Shown here piece after piece: positions 8,870 to 17,779 of a stretch of DNA of 64,000 nucleotides. The notes under the pieces are model-generated. The model searched no databases and had not been told where the DNA came from. It was given only the letters and a program-made list of their open reading frames with translations. The DNA is from Bacteriovorax sp. BAL6_X. GTDB taxonomy: Bacteria > Bdellovibrionota > Bacteriovoracia > Bacteriovoracales > Bacteriovoracaceae. The stretch lies in contig NZ_AUMC01000010.1 of the NCBI RefSeq assembly GCF_000443995.1, forward strand, positions 248,001 through 312,000, in the 5' to 3' direction. The translations under genes were made by a program, and so were the position numbers. The first letter of the stretch is position 1. The number at the start of each line of letters is the position of its first letter.

Positions 8870-9442
8870 TTAATTGCTATGTCCGCAACTGTCTGTATTT
8901 AGGTCGACTCCACAAGTTTGGCAAAGACCTTTGCAATCCGCGTCATGAACTGGGTAGTGATTTATGGCCAAAAAGCAATTTTCAGCTACTGCTTCTCTTA
9001 GATCTGCCTTACCTCTTTCATGAAAAAACATATCGGCCGTTTCATCTGAAATATAAATTTCGTCGACTTCCTCATACACTGGATCATCTTCATATCTCTT
9101 ATTGATGAAAGCACATGTAAATTCAGTTTCAAACTCTTGGGGAGTGTCTAGTAAGCAGCGAACACAAGTTGCTGTATAGGCTCCAGAAGCTTTTCCTTTT
9201 ACAATAAGGTGCTCGCCAAAAGTATAGTCACGAGCATTCTTTAGTTGAAGCTCAACATTTAAGTGCTCAAGGCCTTCTGGCTTAACTTCCGGATCGAAGT
9301 CTTTTGTGATGCCATCAAGAATTGATTTTACCCATGCATTATCCTTATCAGTTAGTTGGTAAGTTTCAAATTCGTCACCAACACGAGAGATAAGGATGGT
9401 TGAGTCTTTCAAGAATGTATTATCTTTATTTACGATTTGCAT
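8870..9442 (-). CDS. yceD: YceD/DUF177 family protein
   Basis: Conserved partner of rpmF, linked in other bacteria to 23S rRNA accumulation. The C-terminal cysteine cluster CKGLCQTCG...CGH is the family hallmark, preceded by TATCVRCL. The frame is open up to 9577, but the ATG at 9442 is chosen because AGAGG lies 5 bases upstream, giving 190 residues close to the family length and avoiding overlap with the divergent gene starting at 9540. The ATG at 9457 is a weaker alternative. Confidence 0.82.
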   Translation of the reverse strand: MQIVNKDNTFLKDSTILISRVGDEFETYQLTDKDNAWVKSILDGITKDFDPEVKPEGLEHLNVELQLKNARDYTFGEHLIVKGKASGAYTATCVRCLLDTPQEFETEFTCAFINKRYEDDPVYEEVDEIYISDETADMFFHERGKADLREAVAENCFLAINHYPVHDADCKGLCQTCGVDLNTDSCGHSN

Positions 9443-9539
9443 TTTATCCTCTGTCATTTGAACTCTCTGTTTATATTGCGAAGGGCCAAAAGGCAAGAAA
9501 ATTGGGACATTATGAACGTAATCGTGTACTTTTTTACTT

Positions 9540-10046
9540 ATGAGAATCTTTCTAACGGGCTTTTCTGGAGCCGGCAAAACAACATTTGGTGAGAAGTTAT
9601 CTAAGAACGATCAATTTCAAGTATTTGACTTAGATGAAGAAATCTTTAATCGCATGGGTACTGGTTATGACACGTTAGCTGGGTATATCGAAGACATTGG
9701 AATCGATGAGTATCGCAAAGACGAAATTGATATGATTAAGCTCCTTCATCAAAATATGAAAGATGACTACCTCATTTCACTAGGGGCCGGAGCACTCGAT
9801 GAGCAAGATGTTGTTGATTTCATCTCTGAAGTTGGTGGAAAACTAGTTTATATTCAAAGTACTTTTGAAGAGTGTTGGGAGAGACTTAAAAAAGAAGGTA
9901 ATCGCCCACTAGCAAAGAATGGAATGGATTTCATGAAGGATCTTTATGAAAAACGTGTTCCACGCTATGAAAAAAGTGATCTATTTCTAACTCAGTCCCA
10001 AATTCAAGAAATAAATACAGTAGAAGAGCTCTTAAAATTGCTATAG
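9540..10046 (+). CDS. aroK: Shikimate kinase-like P-loop kinase
   Basis: Probably phosphorylates shikimate in aromatic amino-acid synthesis. Its 168 residues contain the P-loop GFSGAGKTT (7-15), a DLDEEI motif near residue 32 like the shikimate-binding DxD, YRKDE matching FRxxE, and NRPL in the lid. The usual GGG substrate motif is changed to GAG (SLGAGALD), so a related small-molecule kinase cannot be excluded. No Shine-Dalgarno is present and a stop (9519-9521) rules out a longer start. Confidence 0.7.
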   Translation: MRIFLTGFSGAGKTTFGEKLSKNDQFQVFDLDEEIFNRMGTGYDTLAGYIEDIGIDEYRKDEIDMIKLLHQNMKDDYLISLGAGALDEQDVVDFISEVGGKLVYIQSTFEECWERLKKEGNRPLAKNGMDFMKDLYEKRVPRYEKSDLFLTQSQIQEINTVEELLKLL

Positions 10047-10105
10047 CCCTTGTATTTTGATACGATTTTAGACGATGTTATGTCCTTAGAAGGAGTTTTT
10101 GCGCC

Positions 10106-11458
10106 ATGACAATGATTAGTCCAAAAGTAGCCGTTCTTTCTTCAATGATTGAAGATTGTAAGGGATTTTCTAAAATCTTTAAAAATATCAATATTCTTAT
10201 CGATTCATTTGATGATGCTAACACATTTCTAATATCTCATATTCAAAGACAATATGACTTAGTTTTAGTGCGCGCTCAAGATGTGGACTACGAAGGCCAA
10301 TCTCTATTTGATCGCCCAGAGCTAAAGAAAGTTGAAAGAGTGTTCATTGTTAACTCAAATTCTGATCTTAAGTCTGTTGCAAAAATTGAAAGCCTTGGCT
10401 CAATTTTCACGGGACTCGATTTACTTGTTCAAGTTCGTGGTGTTCTCGATCAATACAATCGCAAAACAGCATTAATGAGACAGGTGAGTCAGTTTGAAGC
10501 TTTCCACGATAAGTATCGTCATAAGCAAGAAGCACTAGTTGCTAGTCTAGAGAGTGAAAGAACAAAGACTTTGTATGGAAAGGACTTCTTTGAAGTTTGT
10601 GATTCGATAAACTTTAATAAGGATAATAGTGATTTTAAATCATTAGTTGCAAATGTATTTGAGCCACAAGAATTCGTCGCAAGTATTACGGTCTTTGAAC
10701 TTAATCGAAAAACAAATAAATTATGTGCTGTTAAGTACGATGGGATGAAAAATATCAATGTCCCTGATATTTGGCTAGGCCATATTAGACTAAATGGTGT
10801 CAATGAGAACGGAATGAATATGGTTAAAAATATTGTTTCTAACCTTGTTCATAATCCTGTTGTCACTCTTGCAATGTCGGCTAACGCAGAAGATATTACA
10901 GCTGTTGTCGCACTTGAAGTAGACCGCGATTATTTATTTAATTTTAACTGGCAAGTTGTAGAGTCTCTGCTTAGTGGAGTTTATTCACAACTCGTCAATG
11001 CAAATACTCACTCTGCAGCAGTTGCAAGTGTTCAAGGCCCGTTTGAGCTCCTTGGAGAAATCTCTCAAACTACTCACGGAAGAAATTTAATTGCAGTAGA
11101 TACGTCTGAAATTACAGACCTATTAGAGTTAAGATCTGACTTTGATTTTGATTGGGAAACTTTTTGGCGTGATATGAAGATCAACTTATCGCAGGTAACT
11201 AATTTATCAAATATATATAATATCTCTTTTGAATCAATTATTTTAAATGTTGAAAATGACTTCTTTGATGAGAGTTTTGAGGCAACGAAAGATCTTTGTA
11301 AGAATATTCGTTTAGCAAAGTATTTCTCAGGGAAGGATAAGAGCTTAATTCTATCAATGTCTTTAAACGTATTTGAAGTTCCGTATTCTCAATACTCAAT
11401 GGTAACAACTGCAAGAAAATTGAAATCTAAGAGATCGTTTCAAGAAAGAACATTATGA
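10106..11458 (+). CDS. Unknown cytosolic protein with receiver-like N-terminus
   Basis: 450 residues, no signal peptide and no membrane segment. Residues 1-115 look like a degenerate response-regulator receiver fold (alternating strands such as YDLVLVRA and VERVFIV), followed by a helical linker (about 125-160) and an alpha/beta region that could be GAF-like. No catalytic motif was recognised. AAGGAG lies 10 bases before the ATG. Its end overlaps the alr start by four bases (ATGA), so both are cotranscribed. A signalling or regulatory role is inference. Confidence 0.72.
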   Translation: MTMISPKVAVLSSMIEDCKGFSKIFKNINILIDSFDDANTFLISHIQRQYDLVLVRAQDVDYEGQSLFDRPELKKVERVFIVNSNSDLKSVAKIESLGSIFTGLDLLVQVRGVLDQYNRKTALMRQVSQFEAFHDKYRHKQEALVASLESERTKTLYGKDFFEVCDSINFNKDNSDFKSLVANVFEPQEFVASITVFELNRKTNKLCAVKYDGMKNINVPDIWLGHIRLNGVNENGMNMVKNIVSNLVHNPVVTLAMSANAEDITAVVALEVDRDYLFNFNWQVVESLLSGVYSQLVNANTHSAAVASVQGPFELLGEISQTTHGRNLIAVDTSEITDLLELRSDFDFDWETFWRDMKINLSQVTNLSNIYNISFESIILNVENDFFDESFEATKDLCKNIRLAKYFSGKDKSLILSMSLNVFEVPYSQYSMVTTARKLKSKRSFQERTL

Positions 11459-12582
11459 GAATAAAAAGTTGCATGGAGATTAACGTCTCAAATCTTGCAA
11501 GTAACTATCAACTACTAAAAGAAATTTGTCCAAATAATGAGGCCCTTTTTATGGTTAAGGCAAATGCCTATGGCCATGGAATGGTTCCTATCGTTAAGTT
11601 TGCGTATTTTGAATTGGGAATAAAGGAATTTGGCTGTGCTAGTATTGGTGAAGCATTAAGGCTTCGTGAAGAAATACCAAATGGAGAGTTTGAAGTTTAC
11701 GTTTTCTCTGATGTAAATCTCGATCTTCAAGAAGCAGCCGACATCTATCTAAATAACCGTATAATTCCTGTTTTATCAAATGAATCAAATTTGAAGTATT
11801 TTTTAGAGCAGGAAGACTTTAGATTTTTCCCACTGTGTTTAAAATTTAACACGGGTATGAATCGCTTAGGCTTAAGACTTGATCGAGTTGATGAAGTCGT
11901 TAAACTAATCAAGGCATCTGGTAGGAACAGTATTTATCATCTGATGTCTCATTTCTCGAGTTCAAGTTTATCAATGATTAAGAATAAGAGAAATCTTGCG
12001 CAGAAGGAAAATTGGCGAGAATTAAAGTCTCAATTAACTGCCGCAGGAATTGAAATTGATAAGTCTTCTCTAGCAAATTCTGGAGCTATTGAGCAAAAAG
12101 TAGGACTAGAAGAAACACATATCAGACCGGGGCTTATGATGTATGGGCCAACATCACTGCTTCCTCAATATAGTCATTTGAGCTGTTGGCAAGGAAAATT
12201 AATTTCAAGACTCGAAACAACTTTTATTAATAGTTTTAAAGTTGATCGAGGTACGCCAATTGGATACGGAGCAACTCCATGTCCAACGGATGGGGTCGTC
12301 GGAATATTTGCTCTGGGTTATGGTGATGGGTTTTCAACTCGCTACCAAAATGTTCACTTGAGACATGGCAGTGAAGTCGGCCAAATTGTAGGACGAGTGA
12401 ATATGGATATGGGACAAATTTTATTTAATAATCAAAGTCTTGAAATAAAAAATGGGGAGAGATTCGTGGTTTGGGATCAGGAAGGTGAAAACTTTTCAAA
12501 TATTTGCCTTGAGTCTAAGACAATTCCTTATGAAGTGTTTATTCACTTAACAGAAAGAATTCCCAAAATTTATCGCCAGTAA
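11455..12582 (+). CDS. alr: Alanine racemase
   Basis: PLP enzyme making D-alanine for peptidoglycan. It shows the PLP lysine Lys35 in MVKANAYGHG and the second catalytic tyrosine Tyr271 in IGYGATPCP, with 375 residues as expected. The first ATG overlaps the upstream stop (ATGA); a second possible start is MEINVS at residue 7. It precedes the mla lipid-transport genes, all linked to the cell envelope. Confidence 0.94.
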   Translation: MRIKSCMEINVSNLASNYQLLKEICPNNEALFMVKANAYGHGMVPIVKFAYFELGIKEFGCASIGEALRLREEIPNGEFEVYVFSDVNLDLQEAADIYLNNRIIPVLSNESNLKYFLEQEDFRFFPLCLKFNTGMNRLGLRLDRVDEVVKLIKASGRNSIYHLMSHFSSSSLSMIKNKRNLAQKENWRELKSQLTAAGIEIDKSSLANSGAIEQKVGLEETHIRPGLMMYGPTSLLPQYSHLSCWQGKLISRLETTFINSFKVDRGTPIGYGATPCPTDGVVGIFALGYGDGFSTRYQNVHLRHGSEVGQIVGRVNMDMGQILFNNQSLEIKNGERFVVWDQEGENFSNICLESKTIPYEVFIHLTERIPKIYRQ

Positions 12583-12619
12583 GTAGCAGTTTCACTCTTT
12601 TTCATTTAAAATTTCAGTA

Positions 12620-13420
12620 ATGAATTATTTACTTAAAAGTTTTGTAATCTTTAATGAAAACTTAGGCCGTATCTTTATTAAAAATATTGCGGGCCTTGGT
12701 ACGATAATGAATTTTATCGTTAGCTTTTTCTATTGGGCAACTAGAAGGCCTTATCGCTTTAAATTATTTTTTGAGCAGATGGATTTTATTGGCAATAAAA
12801 GTTTATTCATTATTTTTTTGGCCGGATCATTTACAGGAATGGTTATGGCCTATCAGACCTATTTTGGCTTTAAGTTAATAAATGTTGATTCATTAGTTGG
12901 GCCAGTTGTTGCTATTACTTTAGCAAAAGAGCTTGCACCTGTTTTAACAGGACTTATTGTTGCTGGACGTGCAGGAGCAGCAATGGCCGCACAGATAGGA
13001 ACAATGAAGGTGACGGAGCAAATTGATGCTCTAGAAGTTATGGGCATTAGTAGTGTTCAATTTCTTGCCGTTCCAAGAATCGTTGCAGGAACACTTTCAC
13101 TTCCACTACTGTCTATTTTCTTTTTACTTGTTGGAAATATTGGTTCTTATATTGTTGGTACGATTGCATTAAAAATTGATGATGCAATCTATCTCTCAAA
13201 GCTTGGTCAGTTCATGTACGTCTCAGACATCTTTCAAGGGATTATTAAAGCAACAGTATTTGGTTTTGTTATTTCTGTTATTGGTACATACTTTGGCTTT
13301 TCTGTTACAAAAGGGGCCCAAGGTGTAGGTAAGGGAACTAATTTAGCTGTTGTTTGGGGAATGATCTCCGTACTCGTTCTTGACTATTTCTTAACGAGCT
13401 TTTTAGTGCAGGTGATGTAG
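12620..13420 (+). CDS. mlaE: MlaE-type lipid ABC transporter permease
   Basis: Inner-membrane permease of the MCE/Mla phospholipid transport system. The 266-residue protein has five to six hydrophobic segments and the family core GPVVAITLAKELAPVLTGLI followed by GRAGAAMAAQIGTMKVTEQI. It starts the mlaE-mlaF-mlaD set; the ATPase gene begins one base after its stop. There is no clear ribosome site before the ATG. Confidence 0.94.
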   Translation: MNYLLKSFVIFNENLGRIFIKNIAGLGTIMNFIVSFFYWATRRPYRFKLFFEQMDFIGNKSLFIIFLAGSFTGMVMAYQTYFGFKLINVDSLVGPVVAITLAKELAPVLTGLIVAGRAGAAMAAQIGTMKVTEQIDALEVMGISSVQFLAVPRIVAGTLSLPLLSIFFLLVGNIGSYIVGTIALKIDDAIYLSKLGQFMYVSDIFQGIIKATVFGFVISVIGTYFGFSVTKGAQGVGKGTNLAVVWGMISVLVLDYFLTSFLVQVM

Positions 13421-13421
13421 A

Positions 13422-14174
13422 ATGTTACACTTTAAAGATTCGTCAGTAAAAATATCTAATTTAACTAAGACTTTTGGTAAGCATACAGTTTTAAATGATC
13501 TAAGTTTTGATATTGAAAGAGGAAGTATTACTACAATTCTAGGATTCTCAGGAGCAGGTAAGTCAACTCTTTTAAAACATATCTTAGGACTCCATCATCC
13601 AACTTCTGGGAAGATTGAAGTTTTAGGTAAAGATCTTTCCCTCTTAGAAGAGGATGAGCTTAGAAGATTTCGTCAAAATTACGGAATGCTTTTTCAATAT
13701 GCAGCGCTTTTTGATTCTAAAACTACTTATGAAAATGTAGCCTTTCCATTAGAAGAATTTACAAAAATGAGTCCTGAGGAAGTTGAAGAGAAAGTGTTCG
13801 GTTTACTTAAGTCAGTTGGACTTCAAGAAATTTCTTTTGATAAGCTACCAAGCGAACTTTCTGGTGGGATGAGAAAAAGGGTTGGTCTTGCAAGAGCACT
13901 TGCCTTGAGTCCACAAGTAATGCTCTATGATGAACCAACTACTGGTCTGGATCCAATTACGACAAAAATGGTCAACGACTTAATTGTCGATACAGGCCAT
14001 AAACATAAAAATATAGGATTAACGTCAATTATTATTTCTCACGATGTAAAAGCAACGCTGGAAATTTCCGACTACGTTGCCTTCCTGAATCGTGGTAATA
14101 TTGTTGAGTACTTACCTGCAAAAGAGTTTAAAAATTCAAAGCACCCGCTCGTGCAAGAGTTTATAAATCTGTAA
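13422..14174 (+). CDS. mlaF: MlaF-type lipid ABC transporter ATPase
   Basis: Energises the MlaE permease on the cytoplasmic face. Its 250 residues hold Walker A GFSGAGKST (41-49), Q-loop YGMLFQYAALFD, signature LSGGMRKRVGLARA and Walker B VMLYDEPTTGLDP. The gene is separated from mlaE by a single base and lies 28 bases before mlaD. Confidence 0.95.
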   Translation: MLHFKDSSVKISNLTKTFGKHTVLNDLSFDIERGSITTILGFSGAGKSTLLKHILGLHHPTSGKIEVLGKDLSLLEEDELRRFRQNYGMLFQYAALFDSKTTYENVAFPLEEFTKMSPEEVEEKVFGLLKSVGLQEISFDKLPSELSGGMRKRVGLARALALSPQVMLYDEPTTGLDPITTKMVNDLIVDTGHKHKNIGLTSIIISHDVKATLEISDYVAFLNRGNIVEYLPAKEFKNSKHPLVQEFINL

Positions 14175-14202
14175 GTACTAAGCCTAGGGAAGAGGGTTAA
14201 AA

Positions 14203-15573
14203 ATGAATGAATTTAAAGTAGGGTTGATGGCCCTTACTGCCATGATAGCTGTCGTTGTCATGTCACTTGTTGTAACTTCGAATCAATCAGGGTTTGGAAC
14301 TTATAATGAGTATTACACTACGGTTAGCGATGCTTCTGGTATTTTTCCAAAAACGCCAATTAAGGTTGCCGGTATTAATGCCGGTAGAATTAAGGATATT
14401 CGTCTTATTGGGAATAAAGCAGAAATTACTTTTGAAGTTCTTTCAAGAGTAGGGATTACAAAGGGATCTAAGCTTAAGATTCGTTCAGTTGGTTTCCTAG
14501 GGGATAAGTATTTAGAGATTTATATTGAAAACTCAAAAGAAGTACTTCCTGATGGCTCTGAGATTATTGCGGAGGAAAAAGCAGGAATTGAAACTCTCTT
14601 AAAAGATGCAACTGAAGTTATGCAAGATGTGAAAACTCTAGTTGGTAGTATCAAAGAGTCATTTGTTCCTGAAGGTGGTGAACCGGCCATGAAGAAGATT
14701 ATTCGCGATGTTCAGCTTACACTCGAAAATACTCGTGAGATGACGTCGAAGCTAAACGATATGGTTGGGCGAAATAATGAGAAGATTCAAAATATTGTTA
14801 ATAATTTAGAAGCTTTCTCTGATCAGATTGCATATCAGACGGATGCTAATGAGCCAGAAAGTGCTGTCGCGGACGTTAAGGAAATCTTAAAGAAAACAGA
14901 TCGCATGATGGCAGACCTCCAAGACCTTGTAAGAGATATAAAAGATGGGAAGGGAACTGTAGGTAAACTTTTAGTTGAAGAAGAGATAGCTGATGAAGTT
15001 AAAACGACTCTAGCAAGTGTACAAAAAGTTATTGGACGTGTTGATAGTATCCGTACACAGTTTTCTGTTTATACAGGTGCTAATACTGGAACAGGGCAAA
15101 CGGACACAACTGCTGAGCTTAGAATATTTCCTTCACCAGGTCGCTTCTATTTACTTGGTGTAACAACGACTGAGTTTGGACCAGAAAGAAGAAAAATTAC
15201 GGAAACAACAGTTGGTGGAACGACAACTACCGTTGATGAAAAGAAGAGAAAGTATAATGATGTGCTTCTTAATCTTCAGCTTGGGCGACGAATTGATAAT
15301 TGGACGTTTCGTGGTGGTCTAATTGAATCATATGGTGGATTTGCTGTGGATTATAATTTTGATGATTATGGTCTGGTATCGACACTAGAAGTTTTTGATT
15401 ATCGTGAAGATGTAGGGCCAAATATTCGTGTTGGTCTAGATTTACAACTTTGGAATGTACTTTATGGTAAAATCGAAGGTGAGGATTTAATTAATGACCC
15501 ACATGCGGTCTACAGTCTTGGTCTAAAGTTTAATGATGAGGACTTAAAAGGATTTATAGGAATCTTTCTATAG
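14203..15573 (+). CDS. mlaD: MlaD-type MCE protein with extended C-terminus
   Basis: Substrate-binding MCE subunit anchored in the inner membrane. An N-terminal helix (about residues 6-26) is followed by the MCE domain (about 35-115, YTTVSDASGIFPKTPIKVAG), then a helical region (about 120-285). The last 160 residues are rich in alternating aromatic and polar strands (RFYLLGVTTTEFG, LLNLQLGRRIDN, FRGGLIESYGGFAVDY), resembling an outer-membrane barrel-like fold. Its 456 residues far exceed E. coli MlaD (183). The extension could contact the outer membrane; this is inference. GAGGG precedes the ATG. Confidence 0.88.
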   Translation: MNEFKVGLMALTAMIAVVVMSLVVTSNQSGFGTYNEYYTTVSDASGIFPKTPIKVAGINAGRIKDIRLIGNKAEITFEVLSRVGITKGSKLKIRSVGFLGDKYLEIYIENSKEVLPDGSEIIAEEKAGIETLLKDATEVMQDVKTLVGSIKESFVPEGGEPAMKKIIRDVQLTLENTREMTSKLNDMVGRNNEKIQNIVNNLEAFSDQIAYQTDANEPESAVADVKEILKKTDRMMADLQDLVRDIKDGKGTVGKLLVEEEIADEVKTTLASVQKVIGRVDSIRTQFSVYTGANTGTGQTDTTAELRIFPSPGRFYLLGVTTTEFGPERRKITETTVGGTTTTVDEKKRKYNDVLLNLQLGRRIDNWTFRGGLIESYGGFAVDYNFDDYGLVSTLEVFDYREDVGPNIRVGLDLQLWNVLYGKIEGEDLINDPHAVYSLGLKFNDEDLKGFIGIFL

Positions 15574-15587
15574 GATGTAGTAAATAG

Positions 15588-16688
15588 ATGATGGACAATA
15601 GAAATTGGCTAATTCGCACAAAATCAAATAAGATTCTTGGCCCACTTTCGAAACAAAAAGTTATCGAATTTGTTCAAGATGGAACTCTTACGGATGAAGA
15701 TGAAATCTGTAGTGGTAATGGTTATTGGTTTTGGATTAAAGAAGACGACTTATTGAATCGTTACTTATTTGGCGAAGAAGAGCAGAATTTTAATCCGGTT
15801 TCTGAAGCAAAAACGAAGGTGGCCTCTAGTGTAACAAAACTAGTAAAGACTACTGGTATCGTTGATAAGATAAAGGATTTTAAAGAGGATGTTCCATCGA
15901 CACCTCCAACTCCTCAAGTTGAGGCTTCATCGAGTGGAGCGATTTCGATTAGTACAAATGAAGATGATGAAGAGATCGTGTTACCAGAAGATGGTGACCT
16001 CGACTTTCCTGAGCCCATAGATTATAGCAATAACACTCTTCCACAGCACGATGCTCCTGTAAACGCAAGTCCTCTAAAGGATCTGGACTCTGGTGTAAGT
16101 ATGTCAGAAGTTGCTTTGGCCATGAATATTGAAGAGGAAGAAGAGATAATTCTACCATGTAATGATGATTTAGATTTTCCTGATGTTGGTAGTACTCAAA
16201 ATACAATTTCTCTTGAAAAGGAAGAAGAGAGTTCAGCAGGTAGCCAAATTGACCTGCTAGTTGCAGAAGCGGAAGCAGAAGTTAACGTACAAAAAGAGGA
16301 ATCTGAGGCTAAACCTGACCTCGATAATATTGCTGAAGATGCTAGGCTTATACTTGAGAGCGAAAAATTGGCCGATCTACCAAAGTCGGCTCCAGTTTTA
16401 AATGAAGATGAGGATAGTGTTCAGCCTATGAAGGTAGTTGAAATGCCTCGACCTAGAAAAAAGAAAGTTAAGAAGAAATCAGGAAAATCCAAAAAGAAGA
16501 AAAGAAAGAGTGATTATAGCTTCGTTTATTTGGCAATTGGTGTACTCATTATTTTACTTTTCTTTATCTCGAAATTTTATTCGAAATTAGTTGGGAAAGA
16601 TCTTTTCTCTAAGATGCAATTCAAGATGCCGACAACAACTGTTCTTGCTCAAGAATTCCAAGTTGATAAAAAAAAAAGATATTTTTAA
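15588..16688 (+). CDS. GYF_2-domain membrane protein, first part of a frame-broken gene
   Basis: Residues 6-55 fit a GYF_2 domain (NWLIRTKSNKILGPLSKQKV, then YWFWIKEDD). An acidic low-complexity region follows with two copies of a motif of the form EEI(V/I)LP-x3-DLDFP near residues 127 and 187. A lysine-rich stretch (KKKVKKKSGKSKKKKRK) then precedes one transmembrane helix (about 308-330), predicting a cytoplasmic N-terminus. The frame ends just after a run of ten A (16668-16677). Reading one base back there continues without a stop into the next frame, so this is probably the first half of a 730-residue protein. It lies 14 bases after mlaD. Confidence 0.8.
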   Translation: MMDNRNWLIRTKSNKILGPLSKQKVIEFVQDGTLTDEDEICSGNGYWFWIKEDDLLNRYLFGEEEQNFNPVSEAKTKVASSVTKLVKTTGIVDKIKDFKEDVPSTPPTPQVEASSSGAISISTNEDDEEIVLPEDGDLDFPEPIDYSNNTLPQHDAPVNASPLKDLDSGVSMSEVALAMNIEEEEEIILPCNDDLDFPDVGSTQNTISLEKEEESSAGSQIDLLVAEAEAEVNVQKEESEAKPDLDNIAEDARLILESEKLADLPKSAPVLNEDEDSVQPMKVVEMPRPRKKKVKKKSGKSKKKKRKSDYSFVYLAIGVLIILLFFISKFYSKLVGKDLFSKMQFKMPTTTVLAQEFQVDKKKRYF

Positions 16689-16717
16689 ACTTTGTTAATA
16701 TATCTTATAACTTATCT

Positions 16718-17779
16718 TTGAGTGGTGTTGAATATAAGCCGGAGTTTGTAAAATCACCACCTACTAATTGCTCTGATATTTCTAAATTTGAATTTAATTT
16801 AATTTATGCTTTCACAACATCTGGTCAATCTTCAAATCAATGGATTGAATTCCAGACTAAGTGTCAGGAACTTTTTTACTCTGATATAGTTTTAAAGAAT
16901 AAAAGTGAAGTCCGCTCAATGAAGCAGGTTGAAGAGCTGGAAAGTGCTCTCAAGATAAAATTCGATAGTAAGAAAATAGCTCATCAAAAGTTATTAAAAA
17001 AATTAGAAAGAAGCAACTTTCATCAGCTTGTGTTAGAGATTGTTATAGCATCTTCTCTTAATAAGGGAGAATGGCTCACTGGCATTATCATTGACCTTCT
17101 AAAGAGGAATATTGAGCTTTATCCTGTTTGGATAAATAATAATATTCCAAAACAAGCCAGAGCTCGATATGAAGCCGCTCTAATTAGAGTATTTAATATT
17201 ATAAATGACTCAAGTATAGACGAAGTTTATAAATTAATGCTTTTTAAAAAATTTACTCATATCTCTACAGGAGATAGTCGATTAAAGTTAACACAGCTTC
17301 TAAATCAGACATTTGGATCTGCTCTAGAGTTTGATCTATCAAGTTATAAGTTTGGAGTTAAGCTCGCACCGTTTTGGGTCCAAGAGCTTGATGATTTTAA
17401 GATGAAGCAGAAGCTAGTTGAGCGCTATTTTAATACACCTGCTATTCAAGGATTCGATGCTTATGGGAATATTCTATTTGAGTATAATATTCCTAATATT
17501 GGAAAGAAGAGAGATGATTTAATTAATAAAGTAGCGACTTCATATAAGTCTTATAATTTTGAGAAGATGATGGCCTTAATTGTTGGGCTAAGAAATCCTG
17601 TCTTTAAGAGAGAGCTTATTAAGAAAGACTTATTTTTTGAAAGGCCAATCTTTAGTATTGAAAGAACATACTTGGCGAATAAGTTAAGTGAAAAAAATAG
17701 TAGCTGGATTGCGTTTCATTTACTATATCTAGGTCAAAGGGACGAAAATATAATTAAGAATATAATGGTCGATCTATGA
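16718..17779 (+). CDS. C-terminal part of the frame-broken GYF protein
   Basis: 353 residues in the -1 frame relative to the preceding GYF-domain gene. The nominal start is a TTG without any ribosome site, and the frame is open back through the A10 run at 16668-16677, so independent initiation is unlikely. Joined, the sequence runs KKKKIFLNFVNISYNLSLSG across the junction, a plausible strand just outside the membrane helix. The rest is mainly helical and has no recognised family; it would lie in the periplasm. Its stop overlaps the next start by four bases (ATGA). Explanations are a sequencing indel, a mutation, or slippage on the A-run. Confidence 0.7.
   Translation: MSGVEYKPEFVKSPPTNCSDISKFEFNLIYAFTTSGQSSNQWIEFQTKCQELFYSDIVLKNKSEVRSMKQVEELESALKIKFDSKKIAHQKLLKKLERSNFHQLVLEIVIASSLNKGEWLTGIIIDLLKRNIELYPVWINNNIPKQARARYEAALIRVFNIINDSSIDEVYKLMLFKKFTHISTGDSRLKLTQLLNQTFGSALEFDLSSYKFGVKLAPFWVQELDDFKMKQKLVERYFNTPAIQGFDAYGNILFEYNIPNIGKKRDDLINKVATSYKSYNFEKMMALIVGLRNPVFKRELIKKDLFFERPIFSIERTYLANKLSEKNSSWIAFHLLYLGQRDENIIKNIMVDL

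Noticed and set aside
9443-9577. N-terminal extension of yceD to 9577
   Set aside because: The extra 45 residues overlap the divergent kinase start and have no ribosome site, while AGAGG sits 5 bases before the ATG at 9442.
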